Position numbers and translations under genes: made by a program
In this document: positions 1 through 10,284 of the stretch, piece by piece
How the letters are laid out: every line of letters starts with the position of its first letter
Position numbering within the stretch: the first letter of the stretch is position 1
The notes under the pieces: generated by a model
What the model saw: the letters and a program-made list of their open reading frames with translations, nothing else
The model's database searches: none
Told to the model about the DNA's origin: nothing
Assembly: GCA_012931725.1 (NCBI GenBank)
Contig: CM022955.1
Location: forward strand, 18,557,500-18,621,499
From: Litsea cubeba
Lineage: Eukaryota; Streptophyta; Magnoliopsida; Laurales; Lauraceae
DNA length: 64,000 bases
Reading direction: 5' to 3'

Positions 1-70
1 TGGTTTGCTTCTGTTGAAGCATGAGTTGGTGCTTGTTTTCATCGAAAGTAATGGTTAGTGAAGCTGCCAT
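1..70 (-). CDS. Possible start of an ORF running off the window edge
   Basis: Read on the minus strand, an ATG at position 70 opens 23 codons without a stop up to the window edge (begins MAASLTITFD). It lies downstream, on the same strand, of the LTR-like promoter at 2657-2664 and of the gypsy-type leader block at 1005-1147, so it could be the first codons of a gag gene. The fragment is too short to assign to a family. A chance ORF is equally possible. Confidence 0.2.
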   Translation of the reverse strand, partial: MAASLTITFDENKHQLMLQQKQT

Positions 71-462
71 TGTTAGTTTTTCGAAAGTTTCTGAAACAAG
101 ACCACATCCATTAGTAATCACAAGAATATAATGATCATAAATGGGAAGTTCTATGGTTTCGTCTTTTCAAATTGCTCGAGGTAGATGACCCAAGCAATAT
201 GAGGAAGGCAAAATGCCATAGAAGGTACAATTGTTCTGATCGCAGGTATGGTAAGCCCGGAATGGGCATCCCAGTGACTGCTAGAAGCAATTGTGAACTT
301 AAATTCAACTTATCGAGAAGCAGAGCTTGCTCGAGGTAAGAAGAATATAAAGTTGGAGTTACAGATGTGCCGGTCGCAATACAGTAGACCCTGAAAGGGC
401 GTACTAGTACCGCTGGACACAAATGTTTTGAGACCGCATCCATGAGATGAGATTCTCTGTTT
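71..462. other. Unassigned non-coding stretch
   Basis: No coding sequence or element end is visible here. The short ORFs have no recognisable motif. On the minus strand it would lie between the ~100-bp repeats and the possible gag start, so it is probably retroelement leader DNA. Confidence 0.3.
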
Positions 463-1552
463 TGAAAGGTCAAGATTGGATTCATCAAAGAGAGCAGATG
501 GTATTCCGATCTGAACACGGGCTCAGCGATTTCCGCGAGCGCCAGTGCTCAGAAAGAAATGAACCATAATTTCTCGGATCTGAATCTAAAGATGACGAGT
601 TTTTTTTTTTGAAAAGTCAATATTGGGTTCATCAAAGAGAGCAAAAGGCACTCCAATCCGAACACGGTCTCAGCGATTTCCGTGAGCGCCAGTGCTCAGA
701 AAGGAGAAGACCAAAATTTCTCCAATCTAAACCCAAAATGACGGAAGTTTTTTTTTTTTCAAGATTTTGAAGATTTTTTTTTTTTTAAATCTTTTTTTTT
801 ATTTTATTTTATTTTTTTATTTTTTTTTTTTTAAGATTTTTTTTTTTTGAAAAAAAAATTTTATTTTTTATTTTTTATTTTAAAATTTTTATTTTTTAAA
901 AAAAAAATTATTTTTTTTTTAAAAAAAAATTATTTTTTTTTTAAAAAAATTTATTTTTTTTAAAAAAAAATTTATTTTTTTTTTAATTTGTTTAAAAGAC
1001 GAGAGAGTACACATAGGCCTCCTAACCCGGTCTTATGAAATCTTGATTGATAGAATTGCCCCCAGGTAAGGGTAGGATTACTTAATGAACCCGTTTGGAG
1101 GACCCTTGCCTAGAACAGTCAAGCTGTCTCCACACTCTGGACAAGGCTTTTCTTTGAATCAACCATGATCAAAGAACACAGTTGGTTTAACCTTAGTGGT
1201 CTATGTCTTTTTTTTTATTTTTTTTTATTTTATTTTTTTTTATGAACTCATCGAAGAGAAACAATGGCCCAACCCCCGATCCGAACACGGTCTCAGCGAT
1301 TTCCGTGAGCGCCAGTGCCCAGAAGGGAGAGGATCAAAGTTTCTCGATTCAATTTTGAATCCAAATTGAGAAATCTAAAAAAAAAATTTATATATATATA
1401 TATATATTTTTTTTAGATCTTTAATGAACTCATCGAAGAGAAACAATGGCCCAACCCCCGATCCGAACACGGTCTCAGCGATTTCCGTGAGCGCCAGTGC
1501 CCAGAAGGGAGAGGATCAAAGTTTCTCAATTTTGAATCCAAATGAAAAATCT
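463..1552. repeat. Four copies of a ~100-bp repeat in T-rich DNA
   Basis: A conserved core (cacggtctcagcgatttcc, then gagcgccagtgc) occurs at about 515-555, 660-700, 1285-1320 and 1466-1502. Copies 3 and 4 share about 100 nearly identical bases starting atgaactcatcgaagagaaa. The first two copies are more diverged. Between them lie T/A homopolymer runs (about 745-990, 1207-1240 and 1377-1412) and, between copies 2 and 3, a block related to the Athila leader. The arrangement suggests a tandemly repeated leader or untranslated region of a minus-strand retroelement. Confidence 0.7.
1005..1147 (-). other. Retroelement leader block, inverted relative of 49551-49693
   Basis: The reverse complement of this segment aligns base by base with the 5' leader of the Athila-like element at 49551-49693. 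Shared stretches include ccttgtccagagtgtggaga and taatcctacccttacctggg. Similarity is high by eye, with scattered substitutions. In the Athila element the block lies about 80 bp upstream of the gag start, so here it marks a minus-strand gypsy-type leader. No gag or pol of this second element is recognisable in the window. Confidence 0.7.
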
Positions 1553-1797
1553 GATTTTTTTTTTGTTTTTTTGTTTTAAAAAAAAATTCTTTTTGAAAAG
1601 AGAAAGAGTGGAAATAAATTCAAAGAATTAGAAATTTCCAAACAAAAAATCTCATCTCATTTTTTTTAGATGCGGAATTCAACATAGGCCACCAATTATA
1701 AAGTAGCCAAGGAATCGAGAAAAGAAATATAAGCATAGAGCAAAATATATGATATGCAAATATTTCATTTCTAGCATCGTGTTCTCAAATAAACGAG

Positions 1798-1815
1798 TCC
1801 CACCGGGTGGAGCCA
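1798..1815 (-). promoter_or_regulatory. Possible primer-binding site of the minus-strand element
   Basis: On the minus strand the sequence begins TGGCTCCACCCGG, three bases after an LTR-like CA end (plus-strand TG at 1819). Starting with TGG a few bases past an LTR end is typical of a tRNA-complementary primer-binding site. The matching tRNA was not identified. Confidence 0.3.
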
Positions 1816-2094
1816 GCTTGATGGACCGCGCTCCAAATGCTCGGTTCCTACCGAGGTCGGCGGACGTGGGAGTCCGTTTGGTTCCGACCCTTTCGTAACC
1901 AGGGGGCAAGGGGCGTGCATCAACATTTCTTTTTTTTGTGTGGGTGTGCCAGATTTTCTATTTTTACTTGGAATTGCAAGTGGTGATCCGGAGATCAACC
2001 TTCGCAAGTAAAAAGGAAATCAACTTCTTTCAAGTTTTACATTGCACATATATTTAAGAAAAGAGACATTTTTCTTGGTTTGCCGTGAAAGGCG

Positions 2095-2160
2095 ATTTTT
2101 TGGCATTTATAGCCGATTTTGGCGTTTATAGCCGATTTTTGGCGTTTATAGCCGATTTAC
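2095..2160. repeat. Three tandem ~20-bp units
   Basis: Three consecutive copies of a unit close to ttggcgtttatagccgat are visible. The first copy carries a CpG-to-CpA change (ggcattt). It lies inside the minus-strand LTR, downstream of its TATA box. Confidence 0.8.
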
Positions 2161-2656
2161 AATCCTTATCAATAATGAAAGACAAGAATTGTGATTTTTG
2201 TCTCTTTTGAAAAAATACAAACTACAATGAAAAGCAAGAAAAGGAGGATCTAACTTCTCAGGAGATTGTGGGGGACTCGTTTAGATTGACGGTCGCAAGC
2301 CATATGTGGGCTTCGCCGTCATCCATGCAGATGAGAACAGAGGATGCTATTGATTCGCTTGGCTTGGCTATAACCTCAGATTTTTAGAGGACAAAGACCA
2401 AAAGAAGGTCCTATGTCCAATAAAAAGCCGAGTAGACGGGCTGAAAAGCCATATCTAAGCCATTGGAGGCAGGAGGAGAAGGCAAGGACCTTGAGGGGGG
2501 GTACCCCCCAAGGGACTTTTGTCACCTTCTTGCGGTGGCCGGTGTAGAACTTCCGCAGAGTTTTCTCTCTTTTTCCTTTCTCTGGATTTCTTTGCTTCTG
2601 TCTGTCTGTCTGTTTGTGCTTTTTTCTGATGCTTTGTTCTTCTTGGAGAGCTCTCC

Positions 2657-2664
2657 TATTTATA
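2657..2664 (-). promoter_or_regulatory. TATA box with two upstream CCAAT boxes
   Basis: The minus strand reads CCTATAAATAGG here. Upstream, at about 120 and 235 bp, are two copies of CCAATCAGAAGC, each followed by a ggagttacaa motif. The CCAAT segments are a ~115-bp duplication. This is a plausible RNA polymerase II promoter firing leftwards. Confidence 0.6.
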
Positions 2665-3559
2665 GGCTTTTAGGTAGCCATTTAGGAGGGTTTATGAGCC
2701 TTGATTGTCATAAAGCTGCATAATGGGAGGAGTTACAAAATTGAATTGTTTATTTTGTAACTCCTTTTTCTTGGCTTCTGATTGGCCGGAGGAGATTGAG
2801 GGCATTTAATTGCCTTTAATCGCCATGATGGGAGGAGTTTCATGGGTTAAATGCCATGAATCTCTTGACTTGTAACTCCCGAATGCTTGCTTCTGATTGG
2901 GCCGTCCAAAGAAATGGATTAATGACTGTAATAAAGCTAGTCAATTAATCGCATTAAGTGGTCGCCGAGCAGCTGAAGAGTTGCGGGCCGTGCCACGTCT
3001 TTTGGGATTCTTCTGTCGATGATCATCGATGGATCTTCATGTAGATCGACATCAGATGACCATGTAATTTCAGGTGTTTGTTGCCAACAGCGGGTCGGTG
3101 CCATCTGTCCTGTCGATTTCTCGATCGGTCGGGTAGAAAGCACACTTTTTTTGGTTGACCGGGTGGCGATCAATATTATTTTCGATACTCTTGATGATTG
3201 ACCCGTGTTTTGGACGGATGTCAGAGGACTTGGTGTCTCAAAAGCATGAATTTTGGAAAGTACCAGAGGCTGGGCTCTTCGAATCGCGAAAAAAACGGCG
3301 AAAACCGGGGTTTCCGGGGCTTTCCCGGCGACCCCGGGTTCCAAGGTCGCCGGCGACCCTGGCCCAGGGTCGCAGGGGTCTGCGACCCTGGGGGGTTTTC
3401 CCCCTTTGTGTCCCATTTTGTGTCCGTTTTTGCTGTTTTTCGATTCTTTTTTCTCCTGTACTTTTCCTTGACATTTTGACCATTTATTGGCCTGATTTCT
3501 TTGTAGGAAACCTGATGAGAATCCTTGCATTTTATTTTGCAAAGTTTCCAATTTCCTGA

Positions 3560-4790
3560 GAAAGCCGAAGACTTTGTCGCGCAGAGCTGCCGATTTTCCG
3601 TCAGAAGCTGAAACTGGGTCAAACGATGTCGGAATGACCTGAAATTTGGTGTGAAGCCTCCTGAGCAATAAATAAGACCAACCATAGGCTTTTGTTTGAG
3701 TTTTGAAGCCGTTTGGGGTCCTATCACCAGTAGTAGGGGTGATCGACCGGATTTCCGGTCCGGCCCAAAATGAAGGACCGGACCGGACCACTTATAAGCG
3801 GTCCGGTCCAAACCGGTCCGGTTGGACCACTTAAAGTGGTCCGGACCGGTTTCCTTTTTTTTTTCTTTTCATTTTTTTTTCATTTTTTTTTTGTTTTTTT
3901 TTTTTTCATTTTCACCTCACATCTAAAAAGTAGGCAAATGTCAAATGAATGAATGATGGGTTTTACAAATGTGTGCTAGGCTCATGCCTCATGGGCTCAA
4001 AGATTATGAAAAAAAAATTAAAAAAAAATTATTTTAATAAATGCGGTCCGGTCCGGTCCGGACCGGACCACAAAAGGCCCAGACCGGACCGGACCGGATT
4101 TGGATCACCAAGACCGCAAATCCGGTCCGGTCCGATCCGGTTTTGTGGTCCGGTCCGGTCTGCGGTCCGGTTCTGTGCAGCCCTAACCAGTAGACTTGCT
4201 TTTTGTCGCGATGAAGATGTCGCGGTTTGATGTGCGGTCAACCGATGTCCGATTGACTTGAAATTTGACAGGGAACCTATTGGAGTCATTTTAAAATGAT
4301 CCATAGGCTCTGTCTTGGAAACCATGGTCCCGGAGAGCTTCGCCGCCGAGAGGCCTGATTTGGCTTCCGAGTGTCAAACTATGGTCAAATGTTGTGGAAA
4401 TGACCTGAAATTTGACGTGTAGCCCTTTATAAGCATTTTGAAGCCGTCCATGTGCTCTATCTGATGAGTAATGGCCTCGGTGGTTCTCGCCGCCGAGAGG
4501 CTTGATTTAGCTGTTCGAGGGTTGATGTAGGGTCAAACGTTTGTCGGTTTGACTCGGAACTTGACGTGGAGCCTTTTGGAAGTATTTTGAGACTATCCAT
4601 CGGCCCTGATCGAAGATTTGGTGTCTCCGATGCTTTTGCCGCCAAGAGCTCCTTTTCGGCTGTCTGAGAAGCGAAGTTAGGCCAAATGATTTTGAAATGG
4701 CCCGAAACTTCTTGTGTACTCCTCTTTTGGCTTTCTTGAAGAATCTTGCAGTTTTTGTTTGATTCTGACAAGATTTGATTTTTGGAAGCA
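3560..4790 (+). repeat. Diverged ~148-bp tandem array in the Tat-type LTR
   Basis: A diverged unit repeats five times, best seen by a motif near tgacctgaaatttgacgtg at 3635, 4254, 4401, 4550 and 4698. Spacings are 147, 149 and 148 bp. The first interval is 159 bp once the MITE and one TSD copy are removed. Most units also share gccgccgagag-type and ccataggc-type segments. The array ends near a TATA-like tatttatgg at about 4798. Confidence 0.8.
3734..4185. mobile_element. hAT-type MITE rich in GGTCCGG/CCGGACC
   Basis: The element starts taggggtg and ends cagcccta, matching the TAGGGNTG-type terminal inverted repeats common in plant hAT elements. It is flanked by an exact 8-bp duplication, accagtag (3726-3733 and 4186-4193), the hAT hallmark. 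It is 452 bp, has no transposase ORF, and contains dense inverted GGTCCGG/CCGGACC motifs that would fold into a strong hairpin. It interrupts the tandem array of the Tat-type LTR and is therefore younger. Confidence 0.92.
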
Positions 4791-5013
4791 GCATTGCCTA
4801 TTTATGGCAGGTTGCGACTTCATGTAGCTCTTTGGATCTTGAAGAGGCAAAGTGACATTTTTGGTGTCAACACTTGTGCTGCCCACAGCCAGGGTTCTCT
4901 GACTTCTTCATCTTCTCTCCTTTCAGGTCTCCAGGCCATTCACCATCTTCGGAGGAGCATCAAACCCAAGATAACCTCCATTACAAAGTCCGTATTATTT
5001 AGGCACTTACAGT

Positions 5014-5031
5014 TGGCGCAGTTTGTGGGGA
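5014..5031 (+). promoter_or_regulatory. Primer-binding site, Tat-type element
   Basis: The sequence tggcgcagtttgtgggga lies two bases after the LTR end. It resembles the Athila site at 48690-48707 (tggcgccgttgccgggga) and the TGGCGCC-starting sites usual in Tat/Athila elements. Confidence 0.75.
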
Positions 5032-5058
5032 AGCATTAACCCGATCCTCCCAAACACC

Positions 5059-6624
5059 ATGCCTCCCAAAGCTAAGAAAGGCGGAGAATCCGTGAGGGCG
5101 ATAATCCCGCCACCCCAGGGCCTGTCGCCGGTCGCTCCTCCTCAAAGGCGATCGGAGGCAAGGTCTGGTGCAGTTGCAATCGAAGAGCGCCCTAACACAC
5201 ACCTCTTCGTTCAGATCCCGTTCCTGGAGCGAATCGAAGACTCATCCCCGGAGGAGGAGGTTATGCCTCCTCGGCCAGATGAACAGCGACAAGAGCGTCC
5301 CCAGAGGGACAAATCTGTAGCGGTCAGCAGGTCCCATCATTCCCGCTACTTCACCGGCGACAGGGACGTCACGGCCCAGAGCATCCTCATCCGAGAACAA
5401 GAAAAGTTGATCCGGCAGCTCCAGCAGCAGCTTCAACAGCAGCCTGAGCACGAGGCATTGGTTGGCCCCCAACCTTCCAAGAGAAGGCCGACCCATCGAT
5501 CCGAGATCGACCTCAGGCAACACCTCGAGCAGAAGAGGCAACGCCGGGCTCCGGATGAGGGCTCCAGCAATAGTCACTCAAAGAGAAGGTCGGAACCCCC
5601 CTTCGGGGACAAAGAAGACGAAGAAGCGCGGCTTGACAGGCTCGTCAGGTAGGCGATCCGGCGCAAGATGGAAGTTTTATCTCGCAATCCCCTGGATTCG
5701 TATGACTCCGGTAATGCCGGCTCATCTCCTTTCTCTCGGGAAGTCAAGGATTTCCCCCTATCCAAGAGATTCAGCGTTCCAAGGTTCGTTCATTATGATT
5801 GCACCTCGGATCCGGCAGCGCATCTCCGACATTTCACTCAGAAGATGTCAGTATGGGGCGATGTCGGTCATCTGAACTGTAGAGTTTTCTCTTCAAGTCT
5901 GGGAGACCTCCCCCTTAAATGGTTTTCAGTCTCCCAGAAGGATCGATCTCGAGTTGGTACCAGTTGCGGAACTCCTTCCTGGGGAAGTTCCAAGCCCACA
6001 GAGTCATCCCGAAAACAGACGGTGACATCATGTCCCTTAAGATGAGGTGGAACGAGAGTATCACGCAGTTCGCTAAGAGATTCTGGACTGTCTATAGCCA
6101 AATCGAGAACTTCAACGACAAAGTGGCGATCATGTCCTTTCAGCACGCTCTGTTACCAGGCAACGACCTCCAAAAAGAGCTGGTCGGGAGCCCCGTGACC
6201 TCGGTGGAAGCACTAATGGCCAGGGCAAACAAATACGTTGCCCAAGAGAAGGACGAAGTCAGGGCCAAGGAGAGCTTCGGCGTCTCTAAATCCACCTCCA
6301 AAGGCCAGACCATGCCCGAAGACCAAGCCGCCCAGCACGACCGCCACCCCTCCAAGAAACCCTTTTCCAAGAAGGAAAGAATGACGTTTCAGAAGGAAGA
6401 AAAGGATCGATACCGAGCCTCCACCAGCTCGGCAACAACCTCGTTTCTCAACAGGGATGACGGCAAGAAGCCCAGGCCAAGTATCCACACAGTATTCTTG
6501 GAGCCAGCCCATAAGATACTGAACAAGATTAAAGACCAGCCTTACTTCAGCTGGCGGCAGCCTATGCAGGGCAACCCCGCCAGCCGAAACCAGAGTAAGT
6601 TTTGCGCCTATCACAAGCAGAATC
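5059..6624 (+). pseudogene. gag: gag, N-terminal and central part (Tat-type gypsy)
   Basis: Gag forms the virus-like particle that packages element RNA. The start is the ATG at 5059 (MPPKAKKGG), 28 bp after the primer-binding site. Codons read in frame to a TAG at 5650-5652, then continue in the same frame to about 5925, where a frameshift moves reading to another frame up to 6624. The retrotransposon gag core covers about 5790-6250 (motifs HYDCTSDPAAHL, RFWTVYSQIENF, KVAIMSFQHAL). A basic, glutamine-rich N-terminus precedes it. Reading stops where the solo LTR at 6625 interrupts the codons for HKQN; it resumes at 9490. The CAG-to-TAG type stop and the frameshift make it non-functional. Confidence 0.88.
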
Positions 6625-9487
6625 TGTCACGTCCCCCGAACCCGATTAAAGAAATAACCGGATCCGAAGAGTGAATTTTAGGACTAATTAAAAATTTTGC
6701 CCTTTGGGCCCACGGATCGTAGTCCGCGGTGAGGATATAATATTTCAAGCCTCTTTTAATACAATAAACATTGAGTTCATAGAACTCTAGGCATATGGAA
6801 ATCTCAAGCAATGATTAATAATCTCTCATTAAGTTAAAGTTGCAAGAAAGAATAGACAAAACTAAGAATTAAGTTATTTATCACATTGGCCATCCCAAGA
6901 TACAAGGTCAACGAGGTAAAGAAAGGAATAAAATAAACTAATGATGTCCCAATGAGTCACTTTCATGCCAGGAATGATGACGCTACTCTACGTCATCGGC
7001 ACGCCACTCTCGTGCCTCCTCAACTGGTTGGAGATCCTCTAGGATGTCCTCACATGCCTGCTCCTCGTAGTAGTACTCACCTGATGTGTCTGCACACCAA
7101 GGAACAAAGTCAACAACATGTTGAGCAATAGATATACAAAGCATAATAAACACGACATGCATCAAGTATAGAATAATGACAGGTATAAGATCATATGAAT
7201 ACAAGAATGTAAGGCTAGGCATAAAGCGAGATTAATAACCAAGGAACAATAAAAGGAATCCTAACAATCATCTAACAATAACCACTATCCATATAATGCA
7301 AAACAAGAACAAGCAAGAGGGAGACTCCGATGATGTCCAAAGCCACCTCCCGGGGTACCAGTAACAATCCCCTTGGACTACTGATACCATAGTCCGGCTC
7401 CAGTGGGATCCTAGCTCCCTGTCCTTGGAATAGCAGCACAGTCCTAGCCCGCTCCCAGTTATTCAACACCATGGACGCCGTCCTACGCCGATTGCCCACC
7501 CCGACAACCGAGTAATCGGTTCGTCATTAAATCCCAAACTGCAGATGGTCATGATATGCAAACAATAACGAGTGGTTCTGACACAAGGACTACAAGACAA
7601 GCAAGTCTGGCTAGTTCCATGTACAAGACAAGATCCTAGGGATTATCTTATTCAAGATGATACAAGACAAGTGAAACACGTGATAATCCATTTCTATCAC
7701 TAGCCAGTCATGTTCATCAAAACAAGACACAGGTTCCTATGGTACACTCTAAGTCAAGTCCAAGTCCTATATTCTATAAGAATTTATGTTTCATAATTGA
7801 TTACGTGTTTTATGTCAAGAGAGTGTACAAGGAGAATTATCAACGGATACAAGTCACAAGTCAAGGAAGAATTACAAATCCAATCCTAGGCAAGTGGTGT
7901 CATCCCTGTATTCCCCGTATTCTAACAGAGTACATGTGGAAATTGGATCAACGATACTTCTAGAGAATTCCTTGGTGTACAATCATGTTAAGCATCGTTC
8001 AACCCAACTCCATATGCATTCGGTTATATTACGCATAATACACGGATACCTAGACAACCCATCGAATTCACACCAAGCCACGTGATTCGATCTCAATCCC
8101 ATTTATGGTCATGTAATAGTAGATTAGGGGTTTCTATCATCTAAGTCTCAATCCTAGTTTTCAATCTTAGTCCGGAACAATAAGGCAAAATGGCCAATCT
8201 CGGCTGACCCTCATGATGGTATCGGTTGACCGACGTGATGGCCTCGGTTGACCGACACGAACCGAGGGCTAATCGACGGAACAGAAACCAATTTCTGCTC
8301 TCTGGTTTTGGAACCGACTCGGTTGACCGAGTCAGTTCGGCTAACCGACGTTCGAACCGAGAGCTGACCGACTGTACAAAATCGGTGTAAAACATACTCT
8401 CGGGTTTTCTAACCGAGATGTTGTTCGGCTGACCGACACCATGCTGTCGGTTGACCGACACTGAACCGACGAGTGAACCGACAGTACGGAACTCGTACGG
8501 GTTCAGGCCATTTCTGAGCTCTTTATTCCCCATTTCATTTTCTCCATTCCCAAACCTTTCCAAGGCTAAAACCTGCATAAAATAGAGCCTCCTGCTCTCC
8601 CCATCATCCATTCCATTCATTCCATTCCATAAACAATTCTAGCAACCTATTATCATCAATTTATCCATTTTCCAAAAATCACACCTAACATATATTTTTC
8701 AAAAATCAAAATGAAACATGCTTGGAATTAAAGGGGTATCTACAAGAAACATAGCCAATCAATTGAAAACAAACATACATGCATATATATGAATTGCAGA
8801 TCTACTTGCCTCAACGAAGAAGAAGATTGGAATTGGGTGAAATTCGAGGAGAAGCTTTTCTACTCCAAAATCCACGATCTAACCCGATAAAACGCAAACT
8901 AGGAAGCCAAGAAGAAGATAGGAAGGAAAAGAATTAAGATCCAATCTAAATCTAACCAAAATGAAGATAATAGAAAAAGATGAAGTTACCGGAAACCTTA
9001 CCAGATTGATACCGGAAGCAAGAGGAGATCGAAATGATGAATTCTAGCAGATCGGATCTCCGAATGGGGTCTTCTAGGGTTGAGATCTGGCTTGAGATAG
9101 GAAGAAAAAGACTGAATTACCCTTTAAGTGGGTCCGGAGAAAGAATGGACCACTTGAAAGGTTTCTGATCGTCGGATCGCGACGAGTCAAAAGACAAAAA
9201 TCATCAGAACGACGAGACCTTTCTAACGAACTCAAAAATCACGGCGTTTGGAATATTTCGGAAAAACACTCCATTTTCCCTAAATTGCAAACTACCCCCT
9301 TGCTATGATCAAACGAACTCGGAATCGAACGAAACTTCGGGGACACTAATCTAATGCTAAAAGAAACTCGCTCATGCTCTAAACCCACTTAAATATCTAA
9401 AATACAATTAAATGAAATAATAACAAATTAAACGGGTCAGGGCCTGATATTGGGCCCAACTAACCCAGTAAGGTCACAGACCTTACA
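6625..9487 (-). mobile_element. Solo LTR inserted in gag of the Tat-type element
   Basis: The insertion begins TGTCACGTCCCC and ends ...CCTTACA. Read on the minus strand it starts TGTAAGGTC and ends GACGTGACA, closely matching the termini of the solo LTR at 26474-30463 (TGTAAGATC...GGCGTGACA), so it is a gypsy-type LTR in reverse orientation. No coding domain is inside; the 159-codon ORF at 8141-8620 has no domain. A cluster of CGGTTGACCG-like sites lies at 8201-8457. The flanks share only AAT rather than a clean 5-bp duplication, so one end may have mutated or formed by recombination. Gag codons on both sides fit together, which proves it is an insertion. Confidence 0.8.
8201..8457. repeat. 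Cluster of CGGTTGACCG-type palindromic sites
   Basis: Variants of CGGTTGACCG start at 8201, 8223, 8245, 8320, 8338, 8361, 8426 and 8448. Neighbours within groups are 22, 22, 18, 23 and 22 bp apart, about two helical turns. The motif is the palindrome CGGTCGACCG with one CpG changed to TpG. Confidence 0.8.
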
Positions 9488-9489
9488 AT

Positions 9490-10284
9490 GGGCACGACAC
9501 CGAGGACTGCTTCTCCCTCAAATCACACCTGGAAAAGCTCATCAAGAAAGGACACTTAAAGGAGTATGTGAAGGGAGGGGGCGTGAACACCAACCGAACT
9601 CAACGCCAAGATGACAGAAGTCATTCTAGCGATGAATCGGAAAAACTCATCAGCGTCATCCACCTGGCTCCCGCCCAAAGGGGGAGTAACCAGGCCCGAG
9701 CCGAGGCCAGGAGGACCGCGCACGATAACCAGGTGATGACTGCCGAGCTCGAACCAGTGTTCAAAAAACCTCGGAAGGAGAAGCCCAGGATTTATTTCTC
9801 TGAGGAAGACTTGGAAGGGGTCCAGCTCCCCTATAACGACCCACTAATCGTTACCCTCAAACTCAAGAACTGCATAGTTCAAAGGATCCTTGTCGACCCC
9901 GGAAGCTCTTCCGAGATCCTTTATTTCGATTGCTTCAGAAGGATGGGCCTCAGAGAAGAAAGCCTGGAGGAAGCACGGACTCCCCTGATAGGCTTCAGCG
10001 CCAAACCGGTATATCCCAAAGGGAAGATCTCTCTCACGGTCCAAGTCGAAGGCACCTCCATAACTGCCGACTTCCTTGTGGTAGACGCACCGTCTCCCTA
10101 TAATGCTATAATGGGGAGAACATGGTTGCACAGTATGGAAGCGATACCTTCCACCCACCACCAGAAGCTCAAATTCCCCTTAGAGGACAAGAACGGCGGA
10201 GTGAAGGTGGTCACTGTCAGGGGCGACCAGCAGGCGGCCAAGCAATGTCTAATGGCCGTAGTACCCGGAGAAAAGGAGCCGTAG
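9490..10284 (+). pseudogene. gag C-terminus and aspartic protease (Tat-type gypsy)
   Basis: Reading resumes after the solo LTR with GHDTEDCFSLKSHLEKLI, the conserved Tat gag tail that follows the FCAYHKQN codons at 6600-6623. A retroviral-type aspartic protease follows: catalytic motif VDPGSSSEILYF near 9893-9930 and flap/ILG-like segment DAPSPYNAIMGRTWL near 10085-10130. The usual D[ST]G catalytic triad reads DPG, as in many Tat elements. Protease would cleave the polyprotein. A TAG at 10282-10284 stops the ORF, but the same frame continues into the linker to reverse transcriptase. Confidence 0.85.

Larger units (their letters stand above)
1819..2926 (-). mobile_element. Minus-strand LTR, boundaries approximate
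   Basis: This region has LTR architecture on the minus strand: duplicated CCAAT-box segments (2781-2785 and 2896-2900), a TATA box (2657-2664), a long transcribed AT-rich part, then a CA end beside a primer-binding-like sequence and a leader block typical of gypsy elements. The outer (U3) end is not defined; 2926 is only where the character of the sequence changes. No second copy is present, so LTR identity rests on promoter layout and the adjoining leader. Confidence 0.45.
2927..5011 (+). mobile_element. 5' LTR of the Tat-type element (left end approximate)
   Basis: The right end is clear: ...cacttaca at 5011, two bases before the primer-binding site. Inside are a run of GGTCGC/GCGACC inverted motifs at 3325-3395 (including the perfect 14-mer GGTCGCCGGCGACC at 3343-3356), an inserted hAT MITE, and a ~148-bp tandem array from about 3560 to 4790. 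There is no second LTR for comparison. All ORFs here are judged fortuitous. Confidence 0.6.

Noticed and set aside
2937..3811. Overlapping minus-strand ORFs of 196 and 284 codons and plus-strand ORFs of up to 134 codons
   Set aside because: They fall in the Tat-type LTR and run into the hAT MITE end; GC-rich palindromes explain the open frames.
8141..8620. 159-codon minus-strand ORF
   Set aside because: It lies inside a solo LTR and over the CGGTTGACCG cluster; no domain or codon pattern supports it.
6620..9492. Clean 5-bp duplication around the solo LTR in gag
   Set aside because: With TG...CA ends the flanks read gaatc and atggg, which do not match; only AAT is shared, so no standard duplication is claimed.
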